A program made the position numbers and the translations under genes. A stretch of 64,000 bases of DNA, taken from positions 205,474,941 to 205,538,940 of the forward strand of contig CM042684.1 of the NCBI GenBank assembly GCA_023614405.1. The letters are read 5' to 3'. Shown here in pieces: positions 45,088-56,209 of the stretch. Positions within the stretch are counted from its first letter, which is position 1, and every line of letters begins with the position of its first letter. The notes under the pieces are model-generated. The model ran no database searches. It saw nothing but the letters and a program-made list of their open reading frames with translations, and was not told the origin of the DNA. The DNA comes from Avena insularis (Eukaryota > Streptophyta > Magnoliopsida > Poales > Poaceae).

Positions 45088-46657
45088 ATGTCGGCTAGTA
45101 GTATAGTGCACAATGACACAATTATCTTTGATGGCACGGATTATATTTTGTGGAGAAATTGATTGCTTTGTAATCTTCGTACCTTGTGTCCAAATATTGA
45201 GCGATTTCTAGATGTAGTTTTTTCTCCTCCAATGGATCCTCAAAATCTATCTTTAGAGGATGAGAAAATTTTACATCTCGAAGCTCAAGTATCTAAGAAG
45301 CTCTTTTTCTCCTTGAGCCCCACAGTTAATTTTTTCCTGACGATTGTGAAGCGCAAGTCATCTCATGAGATGTGGACCAAGCTTAAAGAAATATTTGGTG
45401 GGTCCATTTCTCATAGGGTCGGTGGTATCTCCGAGGAGCTCTCTTCTTCTTCACATCATGAATAGCTCCAAGTGGCTTCCACCTCCGACCGCGATGAGAT
45501 TTCAATTCCCTCCACTTCACCTAGATGTGACAAGTCACAAGGTAATGGCATGGTGAGTGGAGAAATCATATGTAATGATGGTAGTGGTTCTCTTTACACC
45601 AATGATTCATGTTTTATAAATGCTAATGGGGTAGAGAGTTTGGACTTAAGCACTTCTTGCAACGATAATTATATGTCCCCTTGTGTTGCTAGTCCTTGCA
45701 TATTGTCTAGAAATTATTTGAGTACTAGTGTAGATGATATGTTGTATTTGTCTTGTTCCAATAAACAAAATGCTTCTATTTCCTCTAGTTGTGTATCTAA
45801 CAATGTAGAGGAAATAAAACACCCTATGGAGCAAGACATGATCATGAATGAAGATTCAAGAATATCCTAATCTTCATCCTCCCGTGCTCACATATGCCTT
45901 ATGGCAAGAGGATCAAAGGTATCTCCTACTTTGGATCCCAACATATATTCTCAAGGTAATAGCAATGATAATGATGATAGTGATCATGACCTTGATGAGG
46001 ATACTAGTGCTCTTGTGCTTGAGTTGAATTTTTTGTGTACCTCTCTTCGTGGTAATAATAAGGTCGTTGCTTGTCTTAAACATGTTATGGACACCATAAC
46101 TAAACAAATGGAAACCATAGAGGAGTTGGATTTCCAACTTGATGATGGGAGTCGTAGATTCCATCTCCTTAAGAAAGAGCTTGCCGGGGAGAAGCACATT
46201 AATTGTCTCCTCACACAAAAAATTGAATCTTATGAGCTTGAAAATGAAAATTTATTAATAATGCTAGTGCTACTAAGTCTAATTCTTGTGAATCATCTAT
46301 ATTAAAGGAGAATGTTGAGCTAAGGGCTCAACTTGAGTTGCTAACTAGCAATTATGGGAAATTGGAAGAAAGTCATGAAAAGCTCTTGGCCTCTCATAAT
46401 GATCTTCTAATCTCCTATGATGGGCGAAAATTAGCTCCTGAGGCAAGTATCACTAAGGTAACATCTTGTGAGCCTCTTTTGGACATTAGCACAACTTCTA
46501 CTCAAAATGCTATTTTGCCATGTGCTAGTCCTAGTGATCCTTCTAGTCATAGTAGTGATAAACCTTGTGTTGGATTACTTGATTTGCCTTGTTGCTCTAA
46601 CAATGAAGCTTCTACTTCCTCAAGTACCTCTATTTCTACTAACCACGTAGAGGAAAT
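45088..46657 (+). pseudogene. gag: Sirevirus Gag, truncated, element C
   Basis: The likely start is ATG 45088 (MSASSIVHNDTIIFDGTDY), 43 bases after the primer site. The frame contains the Gag N-terminal domain (LWRN, then CPNIERFL and HEMWTKLKEIF), a Ser/Asn-rich region, and a long predicted coiled coil (about 46060-46420, phrases KQMETIEELDFQL and LLTSNYGKLEESHEKL), which is typical of Sirevirus Gag. It is interrupted by TGA 45160-45162 (TGG to TGA fits), TAG 45463-45465, TAA 45868-45870 and TAA 46303-46305, followed by a frame change. It is cut by element J at 46657; zinc knuckle, protease and pol lie outside the window. Confidence 0.85.
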
Positions 46658-47545
46658 TGATGACCCACAAGTATAGGGGGTGTATCGCAGTATTTTCGAT
46701 AAGTAAGAGTGTCGAACCCAATGAGGAGCAGAAGGTGCTGGCTAGTGGTATGGATCAGGAATTCTCTGCAAATACTTAGCAAACAGATATTTAGGGGTTT
46801 TTGATAATGCGAGTAAATAAAGTACGAGTAAATAAAAGACAATAAGAATAAATGCAGCAAGTGGCCCAATCCTTTATTCAGCAAAGGACAAGCCGGTTGT
46901 ATTACTTAAGATGACCAAACGTTCTCGAGGACACACGGGAATTCTGTCAAGTGCTTTCGCTTCATATAGTTGAGTAATCTTCTTTAGTTTGCTAAGTGTT
47001 GTGTGGGTGAACCTGTGCTAATGTACCGACCTTCCTAGGACTAATACATACTTGTGATTATACCCCTTGCAAACATCCGTAAGTACAAGAAAGTAATTAA
47101 GGTAGAAACCTAACCACAACTTTAAACTCTAAGACCCTAACGTCCCTTGTGCAATGGTTTCCTAACGGGGGTTCAGGTTTCTATCACTCCGGCAACACCT
47201 ATGATTAGTAGCCAAATACACAATGCATTCCCCTAGGCCCATATAGGTGAAGTGTCATGTAGTTGACGTTCACATGACACCTGTAGAAGAAGTACACCAC
47301 AACTTAAATACCAAACTATTGAATCTTTCTCAACACAATTCCACTGCTAACAACATGACTTCTCCCATGTCCTCAAGAACAAAACGAACTACTCATAAGA
47401 CATCATATGGATCATGATCAGAGATGGAATAATGATGTATAACAATCTGAACATAAACAATAATTCAATGGTTCACTCAATAGCATCAACTACAAAGAGT
47501 AATCAACACTGCGAAAGTTTCCCCTAAGAACTATGCAAGATTCAA
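46658..47545 (-). repeat. 3' LTR of element J, segment 1 (LTR 3' end)
   Basis: Starts tgatgacccacaagtatagg on the plus strand and ends ttcaa (47541-47545), the left target duplication of K. Contains phrases such as gtcgaacccaatgaggagcag. No gene. Confidence 0.85.
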
Positions 47546-48572
47546 TGTTGAGGGCAAACCTCTAGGGTGGCCCGATCTTTCACGAATCCCACTTAAATCG
47601 AGGATGGAGTGCGGGGGAAGGCGGGGAGGACGAACACAACGCACTCACGCACGAAGAACGCGATGAACACACACACACAACCACGATACACACCAATATC
47701 TCACGCTGGCGGTGACCGGTCCGACGCAATCCCTAGGATCGGCGTCGGGCGGAGGACTCTCTCACGAACCGGCACGGCGAGATGGGAGACTTGGTGAGAT
47801 TTTGACGTCTTGGCAAAGGGACACCAATGCCAAGGCCTGTTACAACGCGGAGGCACGATGCAAACTCCAATGAGGTTTGGGATATTTGGTGCTCCTTTGT
47901 CAAAGGAGCATGAGGCAAGAATTAGATAGATCCACAAGGGGTTTCTACTAATTCCAAATATCATGCCTAGGGTTTACAATAGAGGTGGGGGCTGGATATA
48001 GGCCAGCCACAAGTTCAGGGATAGTTTAGGCAACTAAAGTATCAAAAGGGGGCGTTACAAGGCCAAAAGGGCCGAGCTAGAGCGCGCAGGCCCTAGGGTG
48101 TCCGATAGTACCGGTCGGTTCAGCGGTAGTGTCGGTCAGATCCAGTAGTACCGCTGGAAGGGTGTGGTAGTACCGGAGCGGGCAGAAGCTTTGGCGTGAG
48201 TCTTCAGGTGCGCGCGGGAGTACCGCTTGCTGAGTGCGGTAGTACCGGCGGGATCTGGGGCTCCGGGTCCATCTCTCTGCCCGGGGCGGTAGTACCGCTT
48301 GGGCGGTAGTACCACTTCCACGGGCCGGTAGTACCGGGGTCTCCAGGCAGCTGTTGGTTGCTGTGTTGCTCCTCTGGCTCGTGTCTTCATACCTGATGAT
48401 GCATAGTGTCGGGGAATGAAGTAGCAAGCCATCCAGGTGTGTATCGAAGTCACATGAGTACAAGAGCGAATTCACCTTAGCTTGTAGGAGTTTGGCTCGG
48501 GCACGAGTCATGGGTTAACTTGGGGGACTCGGTGGTGTAGATGTAGAGGCGTCCGTAGGACGGGCTGCATCA
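47546..48572 (-). repeat. 3' LTR of element K
   Basis: Runs tgttgagggcaaacc to gggctgcatca; TGATGCAGCCC...CTCAACA in element sense. Array at 48103-48337, TATA variant ggatatagg near 47995. Confidence 0.9.
48103..48337 (-). repeat. CGGTAGTACCG array in U3 of element K 3' LTR
   Basis: Three exact copies and about six degenerate ones, beginning about 100 bp upstream of the TATA variant in element sense. Confidence 0.85.
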
Positions 48573-49767
48573 GCTCCCCCCCCCTTGGGAAAGAGTCGTC
48601 CTCGAATCTTCATGGTTATCATCTTGAACATCTCTATGGTAGGGTGAAAGGTCCTTGACATTGAATGTATTGCTTACAAGGTACTTGGAGGTCGGAATGT
48701 CGATGATGTAGGCGTTGTTGTTGATTCTCTTTAGGACCTTGAAGGGACCATCTCCACTTGGCTTGAGCTTGGAGTCGCGATCCTTGGGGAAGCGGTCCTT
48801 GCTTAGGTGTATCCATACGAGGTCACCTTCTTCAAAGATCATATCCTTCTTGTCATTGTTTAACCTTGAAGCTTGATGAAGGACTTGTTGTTCGATTGTA
48901 GCTCTTGTTTCTTCATGAAGCTTCTTCATAGCTTATGCACGCTTCTCGATGTCCATGTTCGTGCGCTCGTGGAGAGGTAGTGGTAGGATGTCGAGCGCGG
49001 TGAGGGGCTCGAAACCATAGACGATCATGAATGGACTCATCTTGGTTGTTGAGTGCTTGGCACGGTTGTAGGCGAACTCGGCGTGGGGAATACATTCCTC
49101 CAAATCCTTCAAATTTTTCTTGATCAACACACGTAGAAGAGTTCCGAGGCTTCGGTTGACAACTTCAGTTTGTCCATCGGTTTGAGGATGCGATGCGGAT
49201 GAAAAGTGGAGCTTGATGCTGAGCTTGTCCATGAGTGTCTTCCATAAGTAGCTCATGAATTTGTCGTCGCGGTCGGAGACGATTGTCCTTGGCACACGGT
49301 GAAGACGGACGATTTCCCTGAAAAACAGATTTGCAACATGTGAAGCATCGTCGGTCTTATGGCACAGTTTGAGATGTGCCATTTTGGAAAAGCGATCCAC
49401 GACAACAAATATAGAGTCATGACCATGCTTAGATCTAGGCAATCCTAACACAAAATCCATGCTAATGTCAGACCAAGGTGTATGCGGAATAGGCAAAGGC
49501 ATATAAAGACCATATGGGTTAGCTTGCGACTTAGCTTGAACACATGTCATGCATCGTTGAACATAGCGCTCCATGTCGCGCTTCATCTTGGGCCAAAAGT
49601 AGTGAGTGGAGAGCATTTCCAATGTCTTGTAGCGGCCAAACTAACCCATGAGGCCTCCACCATGAGATTCTTGGAGAAGCAAAAGTTGGAGCGACGATTT
49701 CGGAATGCATAGCTTGTTTTGTTTAAATAGGAAGCCCTTATGCAAATAGAAATCATCAACTCCTTTC
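48570..49767 (-). pseudogene. pol: Integrase, K/L hybrid element
   Basis: The minus-strand frame from about 49622 holds the integrase zinc region end ([13 protein letters not shown]), the DDE core ([10 protein letters not shown] near 49455, [10 protein letters not shown] near 49270, [12 protein letters not shown] near 49160) and, after a single TAG at 48935-48933, the C-terminal part (FEEGDLVWIHLSKDRF, GDGPFKVLKRINNNAY, NVKDLSPYH). No chromodomain is evident. The stretch 49622-49767 links RNase H to integrase but contains frameshifts. The frame ends in the polypurine tract with a stop provided by the LTR terminus. By position this pol belongs to K, L or a mixture. Confidence 0.9.
48573..48589 (-). 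other. Polypurine tract of element K
   Basis: Plus strand gctcccccccccttggg; in element sense a long G run directly before TGATGCAG. It is also coding: pol ends ...GGGS and its TGA stop is the first three bases of the LTR (48572-48570). Confidence 0.85.
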
Positions 49768-51392
49768 TCAATGGAGCACTTTGCGAAATTGGTTCAAAGA
49801 ACGGGTCGGAAGCATACAAGATTTTATTTCCTCAAGACCCAACACGTTGATTTCGAGTCTCGTAAGAAGGCTTGTGTGTTTGCGAGACAAAGCGTCCGCA
49901 ACTAAATTATCTTTGCCCTTCTTATACTTGACAATGTACAGAAAAGACTCCATGAACTCAACCCACTTAGCGTGTCTCTTACTCAAGTTGGCTTGCCCTT
50001 TGAGGTATTTCAACGACTCATGGTCGAAATGTATGATAAATTCCTTGGGCCATAGGTAGTGTTACCAAACTTGAAGGACACGAACTAAGGCAAAAAGCTC
50101 TTTGTCATAAATTCGATAATTAAGGCGAGCACCGTCAAGTTTCTCGCTATGGTAGGCTATAGGACATCCATTTTGCATAAGGACTCCTCCAATGCCAATA
50201 CCACTAGCATCACACTCTATCTCAAAAGTTTTTGTGAAATCCGGTAACGCCAGAAGAGGTGCTTCGGTGAGCCTCTTTTTAAGTTCATCAAAAGCTTTTT
50301 GTTGTGCTTTGCCCCACACAGAGGTGACATTCTTTTTCGTCAACTCGTTGAGAGGACAAGCAATGGTGGAAAAGTCTTTCACAAAGCAACGATAGAAACC
50401 GACCAACCCAAGAAAACTTCGGAGTTCACTCACATTTTTTGGGATGGGCCAGTCTTGTATGTCCTTTACCTTGGAAACATCAACTTCAATTCCCTTTGAA
50501 GAAATGACAAATCCAAGAAAAATCAACTTGTCTTTAGCAAAAGTGCACTTGGGAAAATTAGCATAAAGCTTTTCATGTCGAAGGATTTGCAAAACTTCCT
50601 TGACATGTGTTATATGGTCCTCAAGTGATTTGCTATAAACAAGAATATCATCGAAATAGACAACAACAGTTTTTCCAATGAGAGAACGCAAGATATGATT
50701 CATGAGGAGCATGAAGGTGGATGGGGCATTAGATAAACCAAAGGGCATAACCAACCATTCATAGAGACCAAGTTTGGTCTTGAAGGCGGTTTTCCACTCA
50801 TCACCTTCAGCCATGCGTATTTGATGGTAACCACTACGAAGATCAATTTTCGAAAAAATAGTGGCTCCACACAACTCATCAAGCATGTCATCGAGACGTG
50901 GTATGGGATGTCGATAACGCACGGTGATAGCATTGATTGGACGGCAGTCCATGCATAACCGTAACGTATCATCCATCTTTGGAACAAGAATCACGGGTAC
51001 GACACTTGGACTAGTGCTAACTTGGATCAAACCTTTGGAGACGAGTTGGTTGATTTGACGTTCGATCTCCTTCGTCTCCTCCGGGTTCATGCGGTAAGCG
51101 GCACGGTTGGGAAGTGGTGCATCGGGGATGAGGTCAATGCGATGTTCTATTTTGCGAAGAGGAGGTAGTCCATTTGGAAGCTCTTCGGGGAACACATCCT
51201 TGAATTCCTACAAAACATTCATCAAAGATGGAGGAACGTTGGTTAATTCGTTAGTTCCTTGCGCTAGGCCCTTGCAAAGGAGGACATAGTGCAAGATGGA
51301 TTGGTTGTTCCGAACATCTCTCATCTCACTTTTGGTGGCAAGGAGAACACTCTTAGTTTTTCCACTCGAGTTTGGCTTGTGGCTCTCACTCA
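49768..51392 (-). pseudogene. pol: Reverse transcriptase and RNase H, K/L hybrid element
   Basis: On the minus strand one frame carries the end of the protease-RT linker, the RT lead-in ([17 protein letters not shown] near 51195), reverse transcriptase with YFDD at 50658-50647 and RNase H ([13 protein letters not shown] near 50220, [11 protein letters not shown] near 50010, ADALSRKH near 49890). Lesions are TAG 51210-51208, TAA 50064-50062 within RNase H and a frame loss near 49768. The first codons (51392-51211) are out of phase by one base with the gag-protease frame that ends at 51393, so a frameshift separates the two. The RT closely resembles that of element G, supporting a common lineage. 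Confidence 0.92.
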
Positions 51393-53939
51393 CTATGAGG
51401 TGGTTCTCTCTCTCACGCTCTTCTCACAAGTAGGTGTTGTTCTTTGCGCCCTCTCTAAAGCCTTTGCATTGTCCGCAATTATTTGGCTAGGAGTCATCAG
51501 TTGCAAAAGACATGTTTTGTTGAGCCATTTGAAGGTGCATACATTGGTGCGACCATCATGTTGAGCAGCCTTGTCATATTGCCATGGTCGACCAAGAAGC
51601 ATGTGGCAAACTATCATAGGAACCACATCACACTCCACCGTATCTTTGTAAGGACCAATGGGGAATGAGACCGATACGGTATGCTTGATCTTCACGGACC
51701 CTTGGTCACTTAGACATTGCACGTGGTAGGGGTGCTTGTGTGGGTGGAGGGTGAGGTTGAGCTTCTCACACAACTCGGTGCTAGCAAGGTTGTGGCAACT
51801 CCCTCCGTCAATGATCACCTTGATAGATTTTCCATTGATGTCGGCTCGTGTTTCAAAGATATTGGAGCGTTGGTCTTCATGCTCTTGTGCTTGAGTGGTC
51901 AAGATCCTTGTGATGACAAGCGATGGACTTGCGTCATGTTCACACATGAGGAGTTCTTGATCATCTTCCACTCGTTGCCTTGCCATTGCTTCCTTGACAC
52001 GGGAATCAAACTCATCTTCACTCAAGTACTCTTCATTACCATTGTCATGGATGAACAAGACTTTCTTGTTTCCACATTCGGTCGACTTGTGTCCTTTACC
52101 TCCACACTTGTAGCATTCACCGTTGAAAGGTGTATCACTCTTTGCTTGCTTGCCACTTGGGGGCAGTTTTCCTTGAGGAAGTGTGGGCTTGAAGGAAGGC
52201 TTGGAGGTACTTGAGGAGCTTCCATTGAAAGTTTTTGGTGTAGCGGTTGAAGATTGCTTGTAGGTGAAATACGTCTTGGGCTTGTTGTACTTGATATCCT
52301 CTTGCACTTGACGTTCAGCCTTTGTTGCGATGTGCACAAGCTCAACCATGTTGTTGTATGTTTGGAACTCGACGATGCGCTTGATTGGGTGATTCAAGCC
52401 AATAAGGAAACGTGCCATTGTTTGCTCCATGTGTTCATCAATGTTGGCGCGAATCAAGTTGAGTTCCATTTCCTTGAAGTACTCTTCCATGGTCTTTGTC
52501 CCTTGATGAAGCGCTTGAAGGTTGTTGAAGAGGTCACGCGTGTAGTGCGTGGGGACAAAGCAGGATCTCATATGAGCCTTCATGTCATGCCAAGTTTTGA
52601 TTGGCGGCTCTTGTCTTGAATCACGAGAAACTTGAACTTGTTCCCACCAAAGGTTGGCGTAATCATCAAACTCAAGCGAAGCCATGGCGACCATCTTCTC
52701 GTTGCTATAGTTGTGCATGCGGAAGATCTTGTCGACTTTGAGTGCCCACGAGAGGTATTCTTCGGGGTCATTGGATCCGGTGAACTTGGGCATGGTGAAC
52801 TTGAGCTTGCAAAAAGTTTCTTCATCGTTGCGGTCATTGCGACGAGCTTGGTGACCTTGTTGATGATCTTGTAGTTGGGGAGGTGGAACTTGGTTCTCGC
52901 GTCCTTGTTGCGGAGCTTTCTCTTGATATTGTTGTTGAGGAGCTTGCTCTTGCTCTTGGCGCGGGTGTTGATGTGGTTGAGGCGCTTGGGCCTCATGGTG
53001 GTGAGGGTGTGGAGCCTCTTGACGTGGTTGATGATGAAGAGGAGGCTCGTTCCTCGGTTGGTGATGTTGGTTAGGCACATGGGCCTCATGGCGAAGAACA
53101 TGGTCATGAGCCTCTTGATGTGGTGGGCGTCGCTCCACTTGTATCACTTGATGCTCCAAGTTTTGTTGAGGTGGAGGAGGCGCCTCGTGATGACCATGGT
53201 GTCGGTGCGGACGTTCGTGACGTTGATGACGAAGAGGAGGATCTTGGAGAGCTTCACATCGATGACAAGCTTGATTCTCCAAATTGGAGTCATCACTTGT
53301 TGTGTCAAGTATGTGCCGTGGTCGAGGGTGGTAGACTTGCGGTTGCACTTGCGGTTGCTCTTGCGGTTCCTCTTGTGGTTGCTCTTGTTGGATCACTAGT
53401 GCCCTTCCGTGATGACGGTGTGCTTCTTGCCTTGCTCGTGGCCTTGAAGAGAGGTCACCATCATATCTTGACGTTGCGGCGTGCCTTGGGGAAGGTACAT
53501 AATTCGAAGAGGTTCCATCTTCAACCACGGGGGCATCATTGCGTCTTGGAGCACTTGGTTGAAGATCTTGTTGAGAAGGAGCATGACGACGCGATGAGAT
53601 TGAAGATCTTGAATCAGGTAAACGCGGTCTTGCCATTCCGTCGATGAGGCGTCGAAGATTGTCATTTGTTTCGGCGACGGAGCATTGAAGTGCTTCATTT
53701 TGGTGGCCGAAGTTTTGATGCATTGCTTGCATTTGCCTTTCGAGGTTGTCGAAGCAGTTGTCGATGTTCATGAACTCGGCTTGCGTCTCACAAAATTGTT
53801 CATCTTGTCGCGTCTCAAGTGCTTGGCAACATTCACGGAACTCTTGGCGGACGATGAAGTGACTTGCACGCGTCATGTACGGTCCTTCATCTTCTTCTTG
53901 GGGAGGTGGTTGGCTCGGCTCACCGTGCCTATCCATCAT
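51393..53939 (-). pseudogene. gag: Gag-protease, long open frame (element L, possibly hybrid)
   Basis: ATG at 53939 (MMDRHGEPSQ) opens 848 uninterrupted codons. In order: an N-terminal helical region (ASHFIVRQEFRECCQ, FDNLERQMQAMHQNF), a Pro/Gln/His-rich extension (about residues 120-370) with many HH and QQ pairs, the capsid-like domain (KLKFTMPKFTGSNDPEEYL, DDYANLWWEQVQVSRD), a Ser/Lys linker, a CCHC knuckle (CYKCGGKGHKSTEC, about 52078-52118) and a retropepsin-like region with IIDGGSCHN near 51800-51825 and LLGRPWQYD near 51585. This is the longest intact frame in the window. The D-G-G triad matches G and B. It ends at a one-base frameshift before RT. It follows L's leader directly; where L sequence changes to K sequence is not visible. 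Confidence 0.92.
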
Positions 53940-54850
53940 GCAAGACACACAAGTATTGTATATGGAAGTGGAAAATGGTGGTGTTAGCCTTGTACCTCAC
54001 CTTGGGGATTGCACCAAACTAGAAACCACAAGTGAGAGCTATAAGCGTGCATAGTGTAAATGCAAAGAAAACTCACACTAAAGAAAGAACTAACTCTCAA
54101 AAGCTTGTTGGTGGTAGGTTAGGATTGTGGAATGCCAAAGAACCAACCAAAAGAAAAGGGATAGTCAAAAGTGGGTAAAATCCAACAAAACTCAAGTCAA
54201 AGGCGAAGGTCAACAACTCAAAAGTGTGACGGGAACCTACGACTATATACACACACATGGAGAAAGTTGGGATTGACACGACTATGAAAATGAGCAAACA
54301 AAATGTCCTAACAAAGACTAAGCTCGTTGTCATGCCAATGCAAGTAGAGACCATGGCTCGTTTTGCAAAGAAGAAAAGTGAGCAACGGATTTGTGCACTT
54401 GCCTTGGGCGCTCTTCTTTCTCTCATGCTTACAAGCTTTGAGACTCTCTTTGGCAATGGGAGACTATTTTTTTTCTTTTGCTTTTTCTTTGTATCTTTTT
54501 TTTTGCTCTCCCTTGATGCTACCTAGTCACACTTGATATTGCTCTTACACACTCACTATCCAAGGACAAATGCATAATGCTCAAGCAAACACAAGATGAG
54601 CCACTCTCATGGGATAGGTACACACAAAGGAAGATGGGGGTTAACAAGATGACGCAAGTTATACCTTCTTTGATGATGAACTTGGCGTCGGTGGTGCGGG
54701 ATGATGTTCGTGGGCCGTGGTGTCGATGAGCGCGGAAGTTGATGATGTGGAAGCTTGCTGGTAGTTGCCGACACGCACACGGGACACGAGCAAACAAAGG
54801 AGATTAGCCAATGCGAAAAATGAGGCAAAACTGTCAAAACTAGCGTTACA

Positions 54851-54934
54851 GCCGAACACTCCAGTCTGTCTGGGCCAGACACTCCGGTCAGGCCGGACAC
54901 TCCGGTCTGGTTCGGCCGGACACTCCGGTCAGGT
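54851..54934 (-). repeat. CCGGACACTCCGG array in the leader of element L
   Basis: Four copies, two exact, about 253 nt downstream of the primer site; same core as in L's U3 (55770-55967), different from K, E and F. Confidence 0.88.
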
Positions 54935-55186
54935 TTCCTGCTCGTGTTTTTGAGCGGAAATCCTCGCCTTTGGGCCTCAAATCCGCAAAAACTAGCCAAA
55001 TCGGGCTGGGAAAACGTAGGATAAAGCTGGACCAACTCCTTAGACAAGGTTTGGTCAGATCAAAACCACAAATAACACTCCAAATCAAGATATCGATCCA
55101 AAGGCAAATATGGGCTGTTTTTTTGGGGATTTTTGAATTTTTGGTGGATAGAAGAAAAATTTGTGGGGGAAATCGTGAGCAACGAA

Positions 55187-55199
55187 GCTCTTGATACCA
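55187..55199 (-). other. Primer-binding site of element L
   Basis: Plus strand gctcttgatacca; tggtatcaagagc in element sense, close to initiator tRNA-Met, three bases inside the LTR. Confidence 0.8.
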
Positions 55200-55651
55200 A
55201 TATGTTGAGGGCAAACCTCTAGGGTGGCCTGATCTTTCACGATTCCCTTTCAAATCGAGGATAGAGTGCGGGGAGAGGAGGGGAGGATGAACACGACGAA
55301 CGCACGCACGAAGAACGCGAAGAACACACACACACAAAACCACGATAGACACCAATAGCTCACGCCGGCGGTGACCGGTCCGGCGCAATCCCTAGGATCG
55401 ACGTCGGGCAGAGGACTCTCTCTCGAACTGGCACGGCGAGATGGGAGACTTGGTGAGATCTTGACATCTAGGCAAAGGGACACCGATGCCTAGGCCTTGT
55501 ACAACGCGGAGGCACGATGCAAACTCCAACGAGGTTTGGTGATATTGGTGCTCCTTGGTCAAGGAGCATGAGGCAAGAATTAGATAGATCCTCAAAGGGG
55601 TTTCCACTAATTCCAATATCATGCCTAGGGTTTACAATGGAGGTAAGGGAC

Positions 55652-55659
55652 TATATATA
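55652..55659 (-). promoter_or_regulatory. TATA box, 5' LTR of element L
   Basis: tatatata in ggactatatataggcc, about 110 bp from the U3 array. Confidence 0.68.
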
Positions 55660-55769
55660 GGCCAACCACAAGTTCAGGGGTAATTCTGGCATTAAAGTAG
55701 AGTTCTGGGCGAAGTAGAGGGGTACATTGGCCACAGGCCCCAGCTAGGCTCGCATGCCCATCACTTGGG

Positions 55770-55967
55770 CCGGACAGTCCGGGTCGGAATGACCGGACAA
55801 TCCGGGGTGGCCGAACACTCCGGGTGGTGTCCGGGAAGTGTCCGAATTGACCTTCTAAATGTCCATGCCAGGTTCGGGCTGGGGCAGGCCGGACACTCCG
55901 GCCGAGTCACGCCGGACACTCTGGTCGGGCCGGACACTCCGGCTGGATCCGGGCGGACACTACGGGT
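55770..55967 (-). repeat. CCGGACACTCCGG array in U3 of element L
   Basis: About seven exact or near copies (for example ggccggacactccgg), matching the core in L's own leader. Confidence 0.85.
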
Positions 55968-56209
55968 CAGTCTGCTTCAGGGCAGGTGCAGCTCCTGGGC
56001 TCGAGGGTCGACACGGCGGGTGTTCGTACCTGATGATGCACAGAGTAGTCGTATGAAGTAGCACACCATCCAACGAGGTATCAAATTGGCACGAGGAGAG
56101 GAGTGAGTTCACCTTAGCTTGTAGGAGTTTGGCTCGGGCACAAGTCATGGGTCCACTTGGGGGACTCGGTGGTGTAGATGTAGGAGCGTCCGTAGGACGG
56201 GCCGCATCA

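Larger units (their letters stand above)
8814..46657 (+). mobile_element. Element C: Ty1/copia Sirevirus, heavily nested
   Basis: The 5' LTR begins tgaaagggtaattgccc at 8814 and ends ctatcctttca at 45031, giving a perfect 7-bp terminal inverted repeat (TGAAAGG...CCTTTCA). An initiator-tRNA-Met primer site follows and then a Sirevirus-type gag. The LTR is split into three pieces by solo LTR D and element E; together the pieces make about 2.4 kb. The internal region is cut at 46657 by element J, so the rest of C, including RT and the 3' LTR, lies beyond the window. C itself interrupts element B's gag. Confidence 0.85.
53940..55202 (-). other. Leader of element L
   Basis: Non-coding leader with a T-rich plus-strand tract (54462-54512), the palindromic array (54851-54934) and the primer site (55187-55199). 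Related in layout to the leaders of K, E and F. No gene. Confidence 0.78.
55203..56209 (-). repeat. 5' LTR of element L
   Basis: A 1,007-bp LTR, tgttgagggcaaacc to gggccgcatca. It interrupts K's gag just after the zinc knuckle. The adjoining bases aatac (56210-56214) are the candidate target duplication; the partner copy is not found, as expected after recombination. Confidence 0.88.

Noticed and set aside
52875..53399. Leucine/valine-rich plus-strand frames opposite the gag genes (also 7468-7929 and 57001-57366)
   Set aside because: Antisense shadows of the His/Gln-rich gag extension; they look like membrane proteins only because His and Gln codons read as Met, Val and Leu codons on the other strand.
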